The notes below the pieces were generated by a model that was given only the letters and a program-made list of their open reading frames with translations, made no database searches and was not told the DNA's origin. A DNA stretch of 64,000 nucleotides. Origin: Microtetraspora sp. NBRC 16547 (GTDB lineage Bacteria > Actinomycetota > Actinomycetes > Streptosporangiales > Streptosporangiaceae). The stretch lies in assembly GCF_030268965.1 (NCBI RefSeq), contig NZ_BSSE01000009.1, forward strand, positions 124,001 through 188,000, read 5' to 3'. Both the position numbers and the translations under genes were made by a program. Below, one piece after another: positions 53,068 through 62,713 of the stretch (position 1 is the first letter of the stretch; each line of letters starts with the position of its first letter).

Positions 53068-53178
53068 TCATCGGAAGCTTTGATCACGGTCGTCCCGCCT
53101 CGAGGGGACGTCTGTGGTGTTGAACCCTTCAGCGAGCTGGTTCTCCCACGCCCGCTTCTGGACTTCTCGCAGATGCAC
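53068..53178 (-). pseudogene. N-terminal stub of a MazG-like nucleotide pyrophosphohydrolase
   Basis: From a GTG at 53178 the frame reads VHLREVQKRAWENQLAEGFN then TTDVP, resembling the conserved N terminus of MazG-like NTP pyrophosphatases (LREAQRRAWENKLAKGFNTTDVPLEF). Similarity stops after TDVP and a TGA follows eleven codons later, so the EExxE metal-binding part is gone. This is a gene cut short by deletion; the adjacent GNAT gene begins 30 bases downstream on the same strand. Confidence 0.55.
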
Positions 53179-53526
53179 GCGTTTCTCCGGTGGCCTTGGA
53201 GCTGTTGACTCGAGCCGCGAGCCTATCGGCTCGTACCTGCTCGAGACGGCCGGCAGCACCCACCCCGGCTTCTGCCCCGCCTCCCGTCGCCCGGCAGCGG
53301 CCTGACCACAGCCGCGGCCCGGCGGCGCCGCAGCGCGTTCGCGGTGCCGTCGCACAACGGCGCGGCGGGGCGGCTCCCCGTGAGGGGCGCTCGCCAAGAG
53401 CCCTTCACGTGCGCGCCGGGCAGGACTTCCGACGGATGGGAGGTCCTGCCCGCTCACGACCTCGGGCGGGCGGGACCGCCATCGCCTCTTTCCGCCCACA
53501 GGGAATCGACAGCAGGGGAAACAAGA
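53179..53526. other. Intergenic region, no intact gene seen
   Basis: About 350 bases between two gene stubs. Open frames are Arg/Ala/Pro-rich on both strands without family resemblance. Probably decayed sequence between deletion end-points. Confidence 0.5.
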
Positions 53527-53586
53527 ATGTTGCTGGAGAACAAGAACGTCGTCATCTACGGCGCCGGTGGCAGGATCGGGGGCGGA
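53527..53586 (+). pseudogene. N-terminal stub of a short-chain dehydrogenase
   Basis: An ATG at 53527, preceded by AGGGGAAACAAG, starts MLLENKNVVIYGAGGRIGGG, the first strand and glycine-rich cofactor loop of an SDR. Similarity ends after 20 codons, the frame then reading unrelated sequence. A gene start with a ribosome site but without a body indicates 3' deletion. Confidence 0.6.
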
Positions 53587-53792
53587 TGTTTCCCAGCTGA
53601 ACGACCGACAACGAAGACGGTATCGCCCCCGAGGACCGCGAGCGTGTGTAGCGCCCCGCAGCGGGCGGGATGGTCCGCAGCCGTCGTAGTTCACGGTCGG
53701 TCGCTGTATCGAGCTGATCTTCCTAGACAAAAATTTCCATACTACGTTATAAGGTCACTCCGTTGCTCCACTGTAGGACTGCGGAGGTAGTG

Positions 53793-54599
53793 ATGGCTGA
53801 TGTCCGTGTCGAAGTCGAGGGCACGACCACCACGATCTGGCTGGACCGTCCCGACCGGCGCAATGCCGTCGACGGCCCGATGGCCGCCGAGCTGCGGGCG
53901 GCGTTCGAGGAGTTCGAGGCCGATCCGGGTCAGCGCGTGGCGGTGCTCGCCGGTTCCGGCGGGACGTTCTGCGCCGGAGCCGATTTGACCGCGGTGGGCG
54001 ACCCGGCCCGCCGTAACGAGCTCGACCCAGCCGGCGGCGGCAGCGGCCCCATGGGACCGACCCGACTTCAGCTCGGCAAGCCTCTCATCGCTGCGATCAG
54101 CGGCTACGCCGTCGCGGGCGGACTTGAGCTGGCCCTGCTCGCCGACCTGCGAATCGTGGAGCGCGACGCGGTGCTGGGCGTCTTCTGCCGGCGTTGGGGG
54201 GTGCCGCTCATCGACGGCGGCACCGTCCGCCTGCCTCGAATCATCGGCCTGGGCAGGGCGCTCGACCTGATCTTGACCGGCCGTCCGGTGAAGGCCGACG
54301 AGGCGCTCGCGATGGGACTGGCCAACCGGGTCGTCGAACCCGGTCAGGCGGTCGACGCCGCCCAGGAGCTCGCCGACCAGATCGCGGCCTTCCCGTTCGA
54401 GTGCGTGCTGACCGACCGCGCCTCGGCCTACGCAGGCCTCGATCTGACCGTCGCCGAGGCGCTGCAGGCCGAGGGAGCCGCGGGCGTCCCCATCGTGGAG
54501 CGCGAGGGCGTGGCCGGCGCCGCCCGCTTCGCCGCCGGCGCGGGTCGGCACGGAAGTTTCACCCGGAGAGGAGACCACCATGAGTCCCACCACCCGTGA
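53793..54599 (+). CDS. Enoyl-CoA hydratase/isomerase (crotonase) family protein
   Basis: A 268-residue crotonase. Typical parts: TTIWLDRPDRRNAVDGPMAA, oxyanion-hole segments GSGGTFCAGADL and AISGYAVAGGLELALLADLR, then RRWGVPLIDGGTVRLPRIIG. Start ATG 53793 after GCGGAGGTAG. The C terminus extends beyond FAAGAGRHG into a short His-rich tail. Upstream lies an AT-rich promoter with TATAAG near 53748. It catalyses hydration of an enoyl-CoA in beta-oxidation or a related pathway. It overlaps the start of a truncated gene at 54580. Confidence 0.92.
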   Translation: MADVRVEVEGTTTTIWLDRPDRRNAVDGPMAAELRAAFEEFEADPGQRVAVLAGSGGTFCAGADLTAVGDPARRNELDPAGGGSGPMGPTRLQLGKPLIAAISGYAVAGGLELALLADLRIVERDAVLGVFCRRWGVPLIDGGTVRLPRIIGLGRALDLILTGRPVKADEALAMGLANRVVEPGQAVDAAQELADQIAAFPFECVLTDRASAYAGLDLTVAEALQAEGAAGVPIVEREGVAGAARFAAGAGRHGSFTRRGDHHESHHP

Positions 54600-54608
54600 G
54601 CTGATCGT

Positions 54609-56089
<1,481 letters not shown>

Positions 56090-56129
56090 GCGGCCCTGCC
56101 GCTGTGGGCCGCTTCGGCTTGGCTGGTAC

Positions 56130-56145
56130 ATACCCCCGGGGGTAT
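56130..56145. promoter_or_regulatory. CstR-type operator 2 (upstream of rhodanese-DUF2892)
   Basis: ATACCCCCGGGGGTAT, a perfect 16-base palindrome and the best copy of the set, 27 bases before the rhodanese gene start. Its G/C tract flanked by AT resembles operators of CsoR-family proteins. Confidence 0.82.
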
Positions 56146-56172
56146 ATCACGTTGGTGAAAGGAATAAGACCG

Positions 56173-56766
56173 ATGGCTACCACTCCTCTCTCTTCGGATG
56201 TCGATGTCACGACGGCGCGTGCCATGATCGCGTCGAACCCGGATGTGCTTCTCGTCGATGTGCGTACGCCGGGGGAGTTCGACTCGGCGCACATCGACGG
56301 CGCGATCAACCTGCCCCTCGATCAGATCGGTTCTCGGTTGCGGCGGATCGTCGCGGACGCCGGGGGGACGATGGTGCTGATCTGCCAGTCGGGAAACCGG
56401 GCCGGCCAGGCGCGGGAGAAGCTCTGTGGGGCCGGGCTGGCCGATGCCGTCGTGCTCAACGGCGGGATGAACGCATGGATCGCCGCCGGCGCCCCCGTGG
56501 TGCGCGGCAAGCAGAAGTGGAGCCTGGAGCGCCAGGTCCGGCTGGTCGCGGGCGGCATCGTGCTCACGTCGATCGTGGCCGACCTGTGGCTGCCGGGGGC
56601 GCGGTTCGTGGGGGCCTTCGTGGGTGGGGGTCTGGTGTTCGCGTCACTGACCGACACCTGCGCCATGGGCATGATGCTCGCCCGGCTGCCCTACAACCGG
56701 GGCCGGGATGTGAACGTGGACGAGGCGATGGCGTGCATTCGCCGGCCCGCGCGTTCCAGGGCCTGA
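56173..56766 (+). CDS. Rhodanese fused to DUF2892 membrane domain
   Basis: A 197-residue protein. A rhodanese domain (about residues 10-110, LLVDVRTPGEFDSAHIDGAI) with active-site loop ICQSGNRAGQA carries sulfane sulfur on its Cys. Two C-terminal helices (LVAGGIVLTSIVADLW, FVGAFVGGGLVFASLTDTCA) form the DUF2892 anchor, as in E. coli YgaP, placing the sulfurtransferase at the inner face of the membrane. Start ATG 56173 after AAAGGA. Under CstR-type operator 2. It probably relays persulfide to thioredoxin or sulfite. Confidence 0.92.
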   Translation: MATTPLSSDVDVTTARAMIASNPDVLLVDVRTPGEFDSAHIDGAINLPLDQIGSRLRRIVADAGGTMVLICQSGNRAGQAREKLCGAGLADAVVLNGGMNAWIAAGAPVVRGKQKWSLERQVRLVAGGIVLTSIVADLWLPGARFVGAFVGGGLVFASLTDTCAMGMMLARLPYNRGRDVNVDEAMACIRRPARSRA

Positions 56767-56810
56767 TCGAGGCTTCCCGCTGTCGTAAACGACGGGGACG
56801 TCTGTCTGCC

Positions 56811-56830
56811 ATATACCCCCCCGGGTATAT
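56811..56830. promoter_or_regulatory. CstR-type operator 3 (upstream of TauE/SafE)
   Basis: ATATACCCCCCCGGGTATAT, with perfect 8-base arms ATATACCC and GGGTATAT around CCCC, 14 bases before the exporter start. The centre is two bases longer than in the other copies if arms are aligned at ATACCC. Confidence 0.8.
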
Positions 56831-56844
56831 AGGAAAGGAGTGTC

Positions 56845-57735
56845 ATGATCGTCTTGACCTTGGCCGCCGCCGTGGTGGTCGGGCTGACGCTCGGCCTGTT
56901 CGGCGGCGGCGGGTCGATCCTGACCGTGCCGCTGCTGGTCTATTTCGCGGGTGTCCCGGCCAAGTCGGCGATCGCGATGTCCCTGTTCGTCGTGGCGGTG
57001 ACCAGCGCGGTCAGTGCTGTCGGGCATGCCCGGGCGGGGCGCATCCGCTGGAAGACCGGTCTGATCTTCGGCTTGGCGGGCATGGTCGGCGCCTACGGTG
57101 GCGGGTTGATCGGGCCGCGGTTGCCCGAGGCTTTGCTGCTGGCCGCGTTCGCGTTGATGATGGTGGCCACCGCGACCGCCATGATCCGCGGCCGCAAGTC
57201 GCCGGAGCGGCGTCCGGCACACAGTGAGTTGCCGGTCCTGCACGTGGCGGTCGAGGGCGTCGTCGTGGGTTTGGTCACCGGGCTGGTCGGAGCGGGCGGC
57301 GGATTCCTGGTGGTGCCGGCGCTGGTGCTGCTGGGTGGCATGCCGATGAGTGTCGCGGTGGGCACGTCGCTGGTCGTCATCGCGATGAAGTCGCTCGCCG
57401 GGCTCGCCGGCTACATGCAGACGGTCCAGGTCGACTGGGGGATCGCGCTTCCGGTGACTGTGGCCGCGGTCGTCGGGGGGGTGATCGGTGGCCGGCTCGC
57501 GGGGCGGGTTCAGGCGGACCGGTTGCGTCAGGCTTTCGGCTGGTTCGTTCTGGTGATGGGTGGGTTCGTGCTGGTTCAGCAGGCGCCGCCGGCGTTGTTC
57601 CACACGGTGTGGGGCGTCGCCGTGCTGGTCGCGATCGGCGTGGTCGTCGTGGCCCTCGTGGCGTACCTACTTCTACGCAAGGGGCGTCGGCGAGGCGTGC
57701 GAGCCCGCGGACTGCCGGACCTGACCAACGGGTGA
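56845..57735 (+). CDS. TauE/SafE-family sulfite/sulfonate exporter
   Basis: A 296-residue membrane protein of two repeated halves: MIVLTLAAAVVVGLTLGLFGGGGSIL-type first half and GVVVGLVTGLVGAGGGFLVV in the second, the duplicated GxxGGGG(G)xxxxP motifs of TauE/SafE carriers. About eight helices and a basic C terminus. Start ATG 56845 after AAAGGAGTG. In CstR regulons the homologue (TauE) exports sulfite or thiosulfate formed from persulfide oxidation. The thioredoxin gene follows after 34 bases, so both share operator 3. Confidence 0.92.
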   Translation: MIVLTLAAAVVVGLTLGLFGGGGSILTVPLLVYFAGVPAKSAIAMSLFVVAVTSAVSAVGHARAGRIRWKTGLIFGLAGMVGAYGGGLIGPRLPEALLLAAFALMMVATATAMIRGRKSPERRPAHSELPVLHVAVEGVVVGLVTGLVGAGGGFLVVPALVLLGGMPMSVAVGTSLVVIAMKSLAGLAGYMQTVQVDWGIALPVTVAAVVGGVIGGRLAGRVQADRLRQAFGWFVLVMGGFVLVQQAPPALFHTVWGVAVLVAIGVVVVALVAYLLLRKGRRRGVRARGLPDLTNG

Positions 57736-57769
57736 GACAAACACACCCGGAGACAGAGAGGAATGCGTC

Positions 57770-58135
57770 ATGGTCACAGAACTGACCAAGGGCAACTGGA
57801 ACGCGACGGTCGACTCGGACGGCATCGTGTTCGTGGACTTCTGGGCCGCGTGGTGTGGCCCGTGCCGTCGGTTCGCCCCGATCTTCGAGGCGGTCGCCGC
57901 CCGGAATCCCGACATCGTGTTCGGCAAGGTCGACACGGAGGCGGAGCGGGAGCTGGCGGGCGCGTTCCGTATCACCTCGATCCCGACCCTGGTGGCGATC
58001 CGTGACGGCATCGTGCTCTTCGCCCAGCCGGGAGCCCTGTCCGAAGCGGCGCTCGACGACCTCGTCGCCAAAGTCAGGGCGGCCGACATGGCGGAGATCC
58101 GCCGTCATGTGACCGGACGGCCCGCCGTGCGCTGA
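57770..58135 (+). CDS. trx: Thioredoxin
   Basis: A 121-residue thioredoxin with the canonical WCGPC active site in VFVDFWAAWCGPCRRFAPIF and the cis-Pro in RITSIPTLVAIRDG. Cytoplasmic; start ATG 57770 after AGAGAGGA. In the cluster it is probably the reductant that releases sulfide from protein and low-molecular persulfides or regenerates the rhodanese Cys. It has no own operator and is read from the TauE/SafE promoter. A hairpin terminator follows. Confidence 0.95.
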   Translation: MVTELTKGNWNATVDSDGIVFVDFWAAWCGPCRRFAPIFEAVAARNPDIVFGKVDTEAERELAGAFRITSIPTLVAIRDGIVLFAQPGALSEAALDDLVAKVRAADMAEIRRHVTGRPAVR

Positions 58136-58144
58136 CCGGCCGGA

Positions 58145-58166
58145 GGCCCCGCGATCGGGCGGGGCC
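58145..58166 (+). terminator. Stem-loop terminator after the thioredoxin gene
   Basis: GGCCCCGC and GCGGGGCC, a perfect 8-bp G/C stem with a six-base loop, 9 bases after the thioredoxin stop and before operator 4. Confidence 0.65.
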
Positions 58167-58186
58167 CGAAGTCCTGTCGCCGCAAC

Positions 58187-58202
58187 ATACCCCCAGGGGT
58201 AT
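58187..58202. promoter_or_regulatory. CstR-type operator 4 (upstream of persulfide dioxygenase)
   Basis: ATACCCCCAGGGGTAT, differing from operator 2 at one central base, 35 bases before the persulfide dioxygenase start. It completes the four-copy set spanning 55.8-58.2 kb. Confidence 0.82.
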
Positions 58203-58237
58203 TTTCTGAAATCTCGTTGAACCACAGGAGGATGGAC

Positions 58238-59623
58238 ATGATCTTCACGCAGTACTACCTGGACTGCCTGTCGCAGGCCTCGTACCTGATCGGGGACGAG
58301 ACGAGCGGTCGTGCCGTGATCGTGGACCCCAGGCGTGACGTGTCGGAATACATCGCGGACGCCGAGGCGCGCGGGCTGAAGATCGAGGAGGTGATCAACA
58401 CGCACTTCCACGCCGACTTCATCGCGGGCCACCTCGAGATGGCCGCGCGCACCGGCGCCTGGATCGGTTACGGGCATCGCGCCGAGGCCGAGTACCCGAT
58501 CCGGAAGCTCACCGAGGGCGAGCGGATCGAGCTGGGCGAGGTCGTGCTGGAGATCCTCGAGACGCCCGGCCACACGCCGGAGTCGATCAGCGTCCTGGTG
58601 TACGAGCACGCCTCGGACGCCGTGCCGTACGGCGTGCTGACGGGTGACGCGCTGTTCATCGGCGATGTGGGACGGCCGGACCTGCTCGCCTCGCTCGGCA
58701 TGACGGCCGACCAGCTCGGCCGGATGCTGTACGACAGCGTCCAGCGCAAGCTGATGGCCCTTCCGGACGAGGTCCGGGTGTTCCCCGCGCATGGTGCGGG
58801 CTCGGCCTGCGGCAAGAACCTCTCCACCGAACGGCAGTCGACGATCGGCCACCAGCGGCTGACCAACTACGCGTGCGCGCCCATGAGCGAGGAGGAGTTC
58901 CTGTCCATCGTCACCGAGGGGCAGCCTCCCGCGCCCGGCTATTTCGTGTTCGACGCGGTGCTCAACCGCAAGAACCACGAGTTGTTCGACGTCGACGCGC
59001 ACGCCCGGCCCCTGTCGGCGGAGGAGTTCCTGGCCAGGCGGGCCGCGGGCGCGGTCGTCGTCGACGCCAGGGACGCGCAGGAGTTCGCGCTCGGCCATCT
59101 GCGCGGCTCGCTCAACATCCCCGCGGACGGCCGCTTCGCGGAGTGGGCCGGCACGGTCGTCAAGCCCGGAAGTGAGATCATCGTCATCACCCCGCAGGGT
59201 CGGGAGGACGAGATCGTCACCCGTCTCGCCAGGATCGGCCTCGACACGGTCACCGGATATCTGGTCGAGCCTGAGACCGCCTTCCTCGCCGTTCCCGGTG
59301 AGATCGCCCAGGCGAGTCGCGTCACCGTCGATGAGCTGCGCGAGGCGTTCGAAGGGGCGGAGGCCCCGGCGGTCATTGATGTGCGCAACGCGGGGGAGGT
59401 CGCGAACGGCGCCATCGAGACCGCGGTGAACATCCCGCTCGCCGAGCTCCCCGCACGGCTCTCCGAGATCCCGGCCGACCGTCCTGTCGTGGTCCACTGC
59501 AAGGGCGGCGCGCGCTCGGCCATCGCGGCCAGCCTGCTCAGGCACCAGGGGCGGGACCGGGTGTCCGACCTGCTCGGCGGTTACGATGCCTGGCAGCGCG
59601 CCGTCACGCCCGCCGAGGCATAG
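58238..59623 (+). CDS. Persulfide dioxygenase with two rhodanese domains (CstB-like)
   Basis: A 461-residue three-domain enzyme. Residues 1-240 are an ETHE1-type metallo-beta-lactamase fold: THFHADFIAGH, ETPGHTPESI, TGDALFIGDVGRPD and FPAHGAGSACG hold the iron site. Residues about 265-350 form a rhodanese domain without a catalytic Cys (VITPQGRED at the loop). Residues about 370-455 form an active rhodanese (VVHCKGGARSA). This is the layout of staphylococcal CstB, which oxidises persulfide to sulfite and combines it to thiosulfate. Start ATG 58238 with GGAGG six bases away. Own operator (4). Confidence 0.93.
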   Translation: MIFTQYYLDCLSQASYLIGDETSGRAVIVDPRRDVSEYIADAEARGLKIEEVINTHFHADFIAGHLEMAARTGAWIGYGHRAEAEYPIRKLTEGERIELGEVVLEILETPGHTPESISVLVYEHASDAVPYGVLTGDALFIGDVGRPDLLASLGMTADQLGRMLYDSVQRKLMALPDEVRVFPAHGAGSACGKNLSTERQSTIGHQRLTNYACAPMSEEEFLSIVTEGQPPAPGYFVFDAVLNRKNHELFDVDAHARPLSAEEFLARRAAGAVVVDARDAQEFALGHLRGSLNIPADGRFAEWAGTVVKPGSEIIVITPQGREDEIVTRLARIGLDTVTGYLVEPETAFLAVPGEIAQASRVTVDELREAFEGAEAPAVIDVRNAGEVANGAIETAVNIPLAELPARLSEIPADRPVVVHCKGGARSAIAASLLRHQGRDRVSDLLGGYDAWQRAVTPAEA

Positions 59624-59635
59624 CTCGCAAGACAC

Positions 59636-59664
59636 GGATACCCGCCCGCTCGGGGCGGGTATCC
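59636..59664 (+). terminator. Stem-loop terminator after the sulfur cluster
   Basis: GGATACCCGCCC and GGGCGGGTATCC, a perfect 12-bp stem with a five-base loop, 12 bases after the persulfide dioxygenase stop. Confidence 0.8.
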
Positions 59665-59739
59665 ACGTCAACGGCCGGACCCGTCACACCTATGGGCGCG
59701 TGGTGGAACACACCTCATCGACTCGTCGACCGCCGGGTG

Positions 59740-61149
59740 TCACTTGACGATCTCCAGGACCGCCATCATGCCCGCGTCCTCGTGATTGAGAATGTGGCAG
59801 TGCAGGACGGTCTTCCCGGTGTAGTTCAGGAAGTGGATCCGGATGACGATCCGTCCCCTGGGGAGAATGCTCGCGGTGTCCTGCCAGCCATGGCCGTGAT
59901 GCGGCTGGCCGTTGATGCTCATCAGCTGAAAATCGTTGGTGTGGACGTGGAAGGAGTGTTCCTCGTCGCTGTCATTGCGGACGGTCCACTCCTCGACCGT
60001 GTTCAGCTTGGACCGGATGTCCACCCGGTTCATGTCGAACTGCTTGCCGTTGATGTAGAACTCGGTCCCCGCTTTGTTCTCGGAGAACACGATGGTGCGC
60101 CGCGCGGCGACGGCGGCGTGGCTCAGGTCCTCTGTCGGCGCGAAGACGGTCGTGGGCAGCGCTGGCGGGTGTACCGACTCTCCTTCGGAGACCAGGGTGG
60201 CCAGGGTCGCCTGCGGGAACTTGTTGCCGGCGGGCCCGGTGCTGTACGGGAGCGTCTGCAACTGGGTGCGGCCGGGCGGGCCGCCTCGTACGAGCACGTC
60301 GAACCTGGCACCGGCCGCGAGGAGGAGCGAGTCAGCGGCCCAGATCCGGTCGACGGGGTTGGCGTCGTGGGCGATCACCTGGAACGGCTGGCCCTGCAGG
60401 CGGACCCGGTAGTAGATGTTGGCGCTGACATTGGCCAGCCGCCAGAGCTGGATCTCGCCCGGCCGGATGCGGATGGTCGGGTTCAGCTGGCCGTTGACCG
60501 TGCGGTTGGTCGGTGCGCTGATGTGCAGATCCTCGGTCTTGATCGCGTCGCCCTGGACCTGGAAGTCCTTGAAGGCGATGACGTGCTCTTCGATGTGACG
60601 CAAGCCCGGCGGCAGATACTGCTTCAACCCGTCGACGACGATGATGCCCGACATTCCCCCGGCGACCTGCGGCGCCGAGATCGGATGCGCGTGTGAGTGG
60701 TACCAGTAGGTGCCGGGTTTGAGGTTGCCCGGGAATCGGTAGGCGTAGTGGAACGTCTGGCCGGGATCGATGTGGATGAAGACGTTGTCGGAGTGGCCGC
60801 TCGGCGACACGTGTAGCCCGTGCACGTGCAGATTGGTGTAGGGCCCCAGCCGGTTCTCCATCGCCAGCTCCAGTCGGTCTCCCGGCCGGATCCGCAGCGT
60901 GGGCGGCATGTAGTGGCCGTTGTAGGTCAGGGCCGACAACGTGCGCCCGGCCACCTCCACCCGCCGCCGCTCAACGACAAGCCGCGCCCGCAGAATCCCG
61001 TTGTGGCTCACCAGTTGCGGCGGGTCACGCAACGGAACCCCTTCTGACGCCGATGGCGGTGAAGGGCCGCCGACGTGGCCGCTCGCCGCGATGGTGACGG
61101 CGAGAACCACGGCTGCGGCGAGGACGTTCAGGTTCCGTCGAACTCGCAT
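59740..61149 (-). CDS. Secreted multicopper oxidase
   Basis: A 469-residue three-domain cupredoxin oxidase with an N-terminal signal peptide (MRVRRNLNVLAAAVVLAVTI). All four copper-binding blocks are present: TNLHVHGLHVSPSG, GTYWYHSHAHP, EHSFHVHTNDFQ and HCHILNHEDAGMM. It acts outside the membrane and oxidises phenolics, metals or copper(I). ATG 61149 follows GGAGGGGTG. It is convergent with the persulfide gene and divergent from the dehydrogenase at 61465. Whether it is linked to the sulfur cluster or to copper resistance is unclear. Confidence 0.93.
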   Translation of the reverse strand: MRVRRNLNVLAAAVVLAVTIAASGHVGGPSPPSASEGVPLRDPPQLVSHNGILRARLVVERRRVEVAGRTLSALTYNGHYMPPTLRIRPGDRLELAMENRLGPYTNLHVHGLHVSPSGHSDNVFIHIDPGQTFHYAYRFPGNLKPGTYWYHSHAHPISAPQVAGGMSGIIVVDGLKQYLPPGLRHIEEHVIAFKDFQVQGDAIKTEDLHISAPTNRTVNGQLNPTIRIRPGEIQLWRLANVSANIYYRVRLQGQPFQVIAHDANPVDRIWAADSLLLAAGARFDVLVRGGPPGRTQLQTLPYSTGPAGNKFPQATLATLVSEGESVHPPALPTTVFAPTEDLSHAAVAARRTIVFSENKAGTEFYINGKQFDMNRVDIRSKLNTVEEWTVRNDSDEEHSFHVHTNDFQLMSINGQPHHGHGWQDTASILPRGRIVIRIHFLNYTGKTVLHCHILNHEDAGMMAVLEIVK

Positions 61150-61464
61150 CACACCCCTCCGATGTGAATGCCGTTCGTCAAGCTCCCCGATCCAGATTCA
61201 CCTGACCCGGCCATCGTACGCGGCGCTCTTCCAGGGCTTTCCATCTGCGCCACCCGAAGTCCGTTCAGCGGCAGTTGAACGGCATTTCCTCGCCCAAAAA
61301 GGCGTCGTGGCACCGGAGCACTCGTAGGCGGTGAGCGAGTGGGTATGGCGGTGAGTGACGACCAAGGAGTCGTGACTACGGGGCGTAGGCCGGGGATCAG
61401 TGTGCGGCTGGGCCGCCGGGTGAAGCGATGGGGTTCGGATGACGAAAAGCAGCGGACGGCCGGT
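61150..61464. other. Divergent intergenic region with one inverted repeat
   Basis: About 315 bases. Perfect 7-base arms CCGTTCA (61261-61267) and TGAACGG (61276-61282) around eight bases are a candidate operator for either flanking gene. The open frame that extends the dehydrogenase upstream is not conserved. Confidence 0.45.
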
Positions 61465-62637
61465 ATGAAGGCCGTCGTCTTCGCCGGCACCCGCTCGGTC
61501 GCGGTCGAGGACGTCCCCGACGCGGTGCTGGAGGAGCCCGACGACGTCGTCGTCCGGATCAGCTCGAGCGCGATCTGCGGGACCGATCTGCACATGTACG
61601 ACGGGCGCACGGGAGCCACCCAGGGGCTGGTCCTGGGGCATGAGCCTCTCGGGGTCGTCGAGCAGGTCGGTTCCGCGGTCGAAATGGTCAAGCCGGGGGA
61701 CCGGGTGGTGATTCCGACCCACGTGTATTGCGGAGTGTGCGTCAACTGCGCGCGGGGACTGTCGGCGGCCTGCCTGCGGGTGCGCCCCGGCGGCTTCGGC
61801 GCGGCGTACGGTTACGCGGGTATGGGGCCCTATCGCGGCGCGCAGGCCGAGCTGCTGCGGGTGCCGTTCGCCGACGCCAACTGCGTCCCAGTGCCCGGGG
61901 AACCGGGCGACGATCGTGAAGACGATCTGGTGTTGCTGGCTGATGCGTTCGTGACCGGTTGGCACGCGACCGTGTTGGGGGAGGTGACCGCGGGCGCGAC
62001 GGTCGCGGTGTTCGGCGCGGGGACCATCGGCCTGCTCGCGGCCTACAGTTCCTTGCTGAAGGGGGCCGCCGAGGTCTACGTCGTCGACGCGGTACCCGAA
62101 CGGCTGGACAAGGCCGGCGAAATCGGTGCCGTTCCCGTCGATTATCGGCAGGGGGATCCGGTCGACCAGATCCGCGAGCTACGCCGGGCCGGTGGCCTGG
62201 CGCCCGGTGAGGCGGCGATGAGCGGGGTCCAGGTGGGCATCGACGCGGTGGGATTCCAGGCTCACGACCGCCTGACCCCCGGAGCGGAGAACCCGACGCA
62301 GGTCGTCAGCGATCTCGCCCGGCTGATCAACCCGACCGGGCATCTGGGCATCATCGGTGTCTACGCCGAGAAGGACCTCCATCCGGCCCCGAGCGGGCAC
62401 GCCGACGGCCGCCTGACGGTGCCGTGGGCGAGCTTCTTCTCCAAGGGGGTTTCGGTGAGGTTCGGTCGCACGCACGACCGTCGCTACACGGTGCTGCTGC
62501 GTGATCTCGTGCTGTCCGGACGAGCCCGTCCCAGTGTGGTGGTCACCCATCATGGCCGGCTCGATGACGCGCCTGGGTTGTACCGGGCCTTCGACCAGCG
62601 CGCCGGCGGAGTCATCAAGGCCATCCTGCGGCCGTGA
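61465..62637 (+). CDS. Zinc-dependent alcohol/formaldehyde dehydrogenase-like oxidoreductase
   Basis: A 390-residue medium-chain dehydrogenase of the FdhA-like (glutathione-independent formaldehyde dehydrogenase) branch. MKAVVFAGTRSVAVEDVPDA start; catalytic zinc region SAICGTDLHMYDGRTG and LGHEPLGVVEQVG; Cys cluster CGVCVNCARGLSAAC; Rossmann GAGTIGLLAAYSS. It ends GGVIKAILRP. Start at ATG 61465 because the upstream extension is not family-like. Substrate may be an aldehyde; its place between a multicopper oxidase and sulfite oxidase gives no firm pathway. Confidence 0.9.
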   Translation: MKAVVFAGTRSVAVEDVPDAVLEEPDDVVVRISSSAICGTDLHMYDGRTGATQGLVLGHEPLGVVEQVGSAVEMVKPGDRVVIPTHVYCGVCVNCARGLSAACLRVRPGGFGAAYGYAGMGPYRGAQAELLRVPFADANCVPVPGEPGDDREDDLVLLADAFVTGWHATVLGEVTAGATVAVFGAGTIGLLAAYSSLLKGAAEVYVVDAVPERLDKAGEIGAVPVDYRQGDPVDQIRELRRAGGLAPGEAAMSGVQVGIDAVGFQAHDRLTPGAENPTQVVSDLARLINPTGHLGIIGVYAEKDLHPAPSGHADGRLTVPWASFFSKGVSVRFGRTHDRRYTVLLRDLVLSGRARPSVVVTHHGRLDDAPGLYRAFDQRAGGVIKAILRP

Positions 62638-62713
62638 CCGCGCACCGGGGGTGCGAACGCGCTGGTGGAGCCGGGGATCCCGACGCCTACCAGGTGCGAT
62701 GTCGCGACCGGGG

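Noticed and set aside
57377-59671. A 764-codon minus-strand frame
   Set aside because: Antisense to thioredoxin and persulfide dioxygenase; composition typical of a GC shadow.
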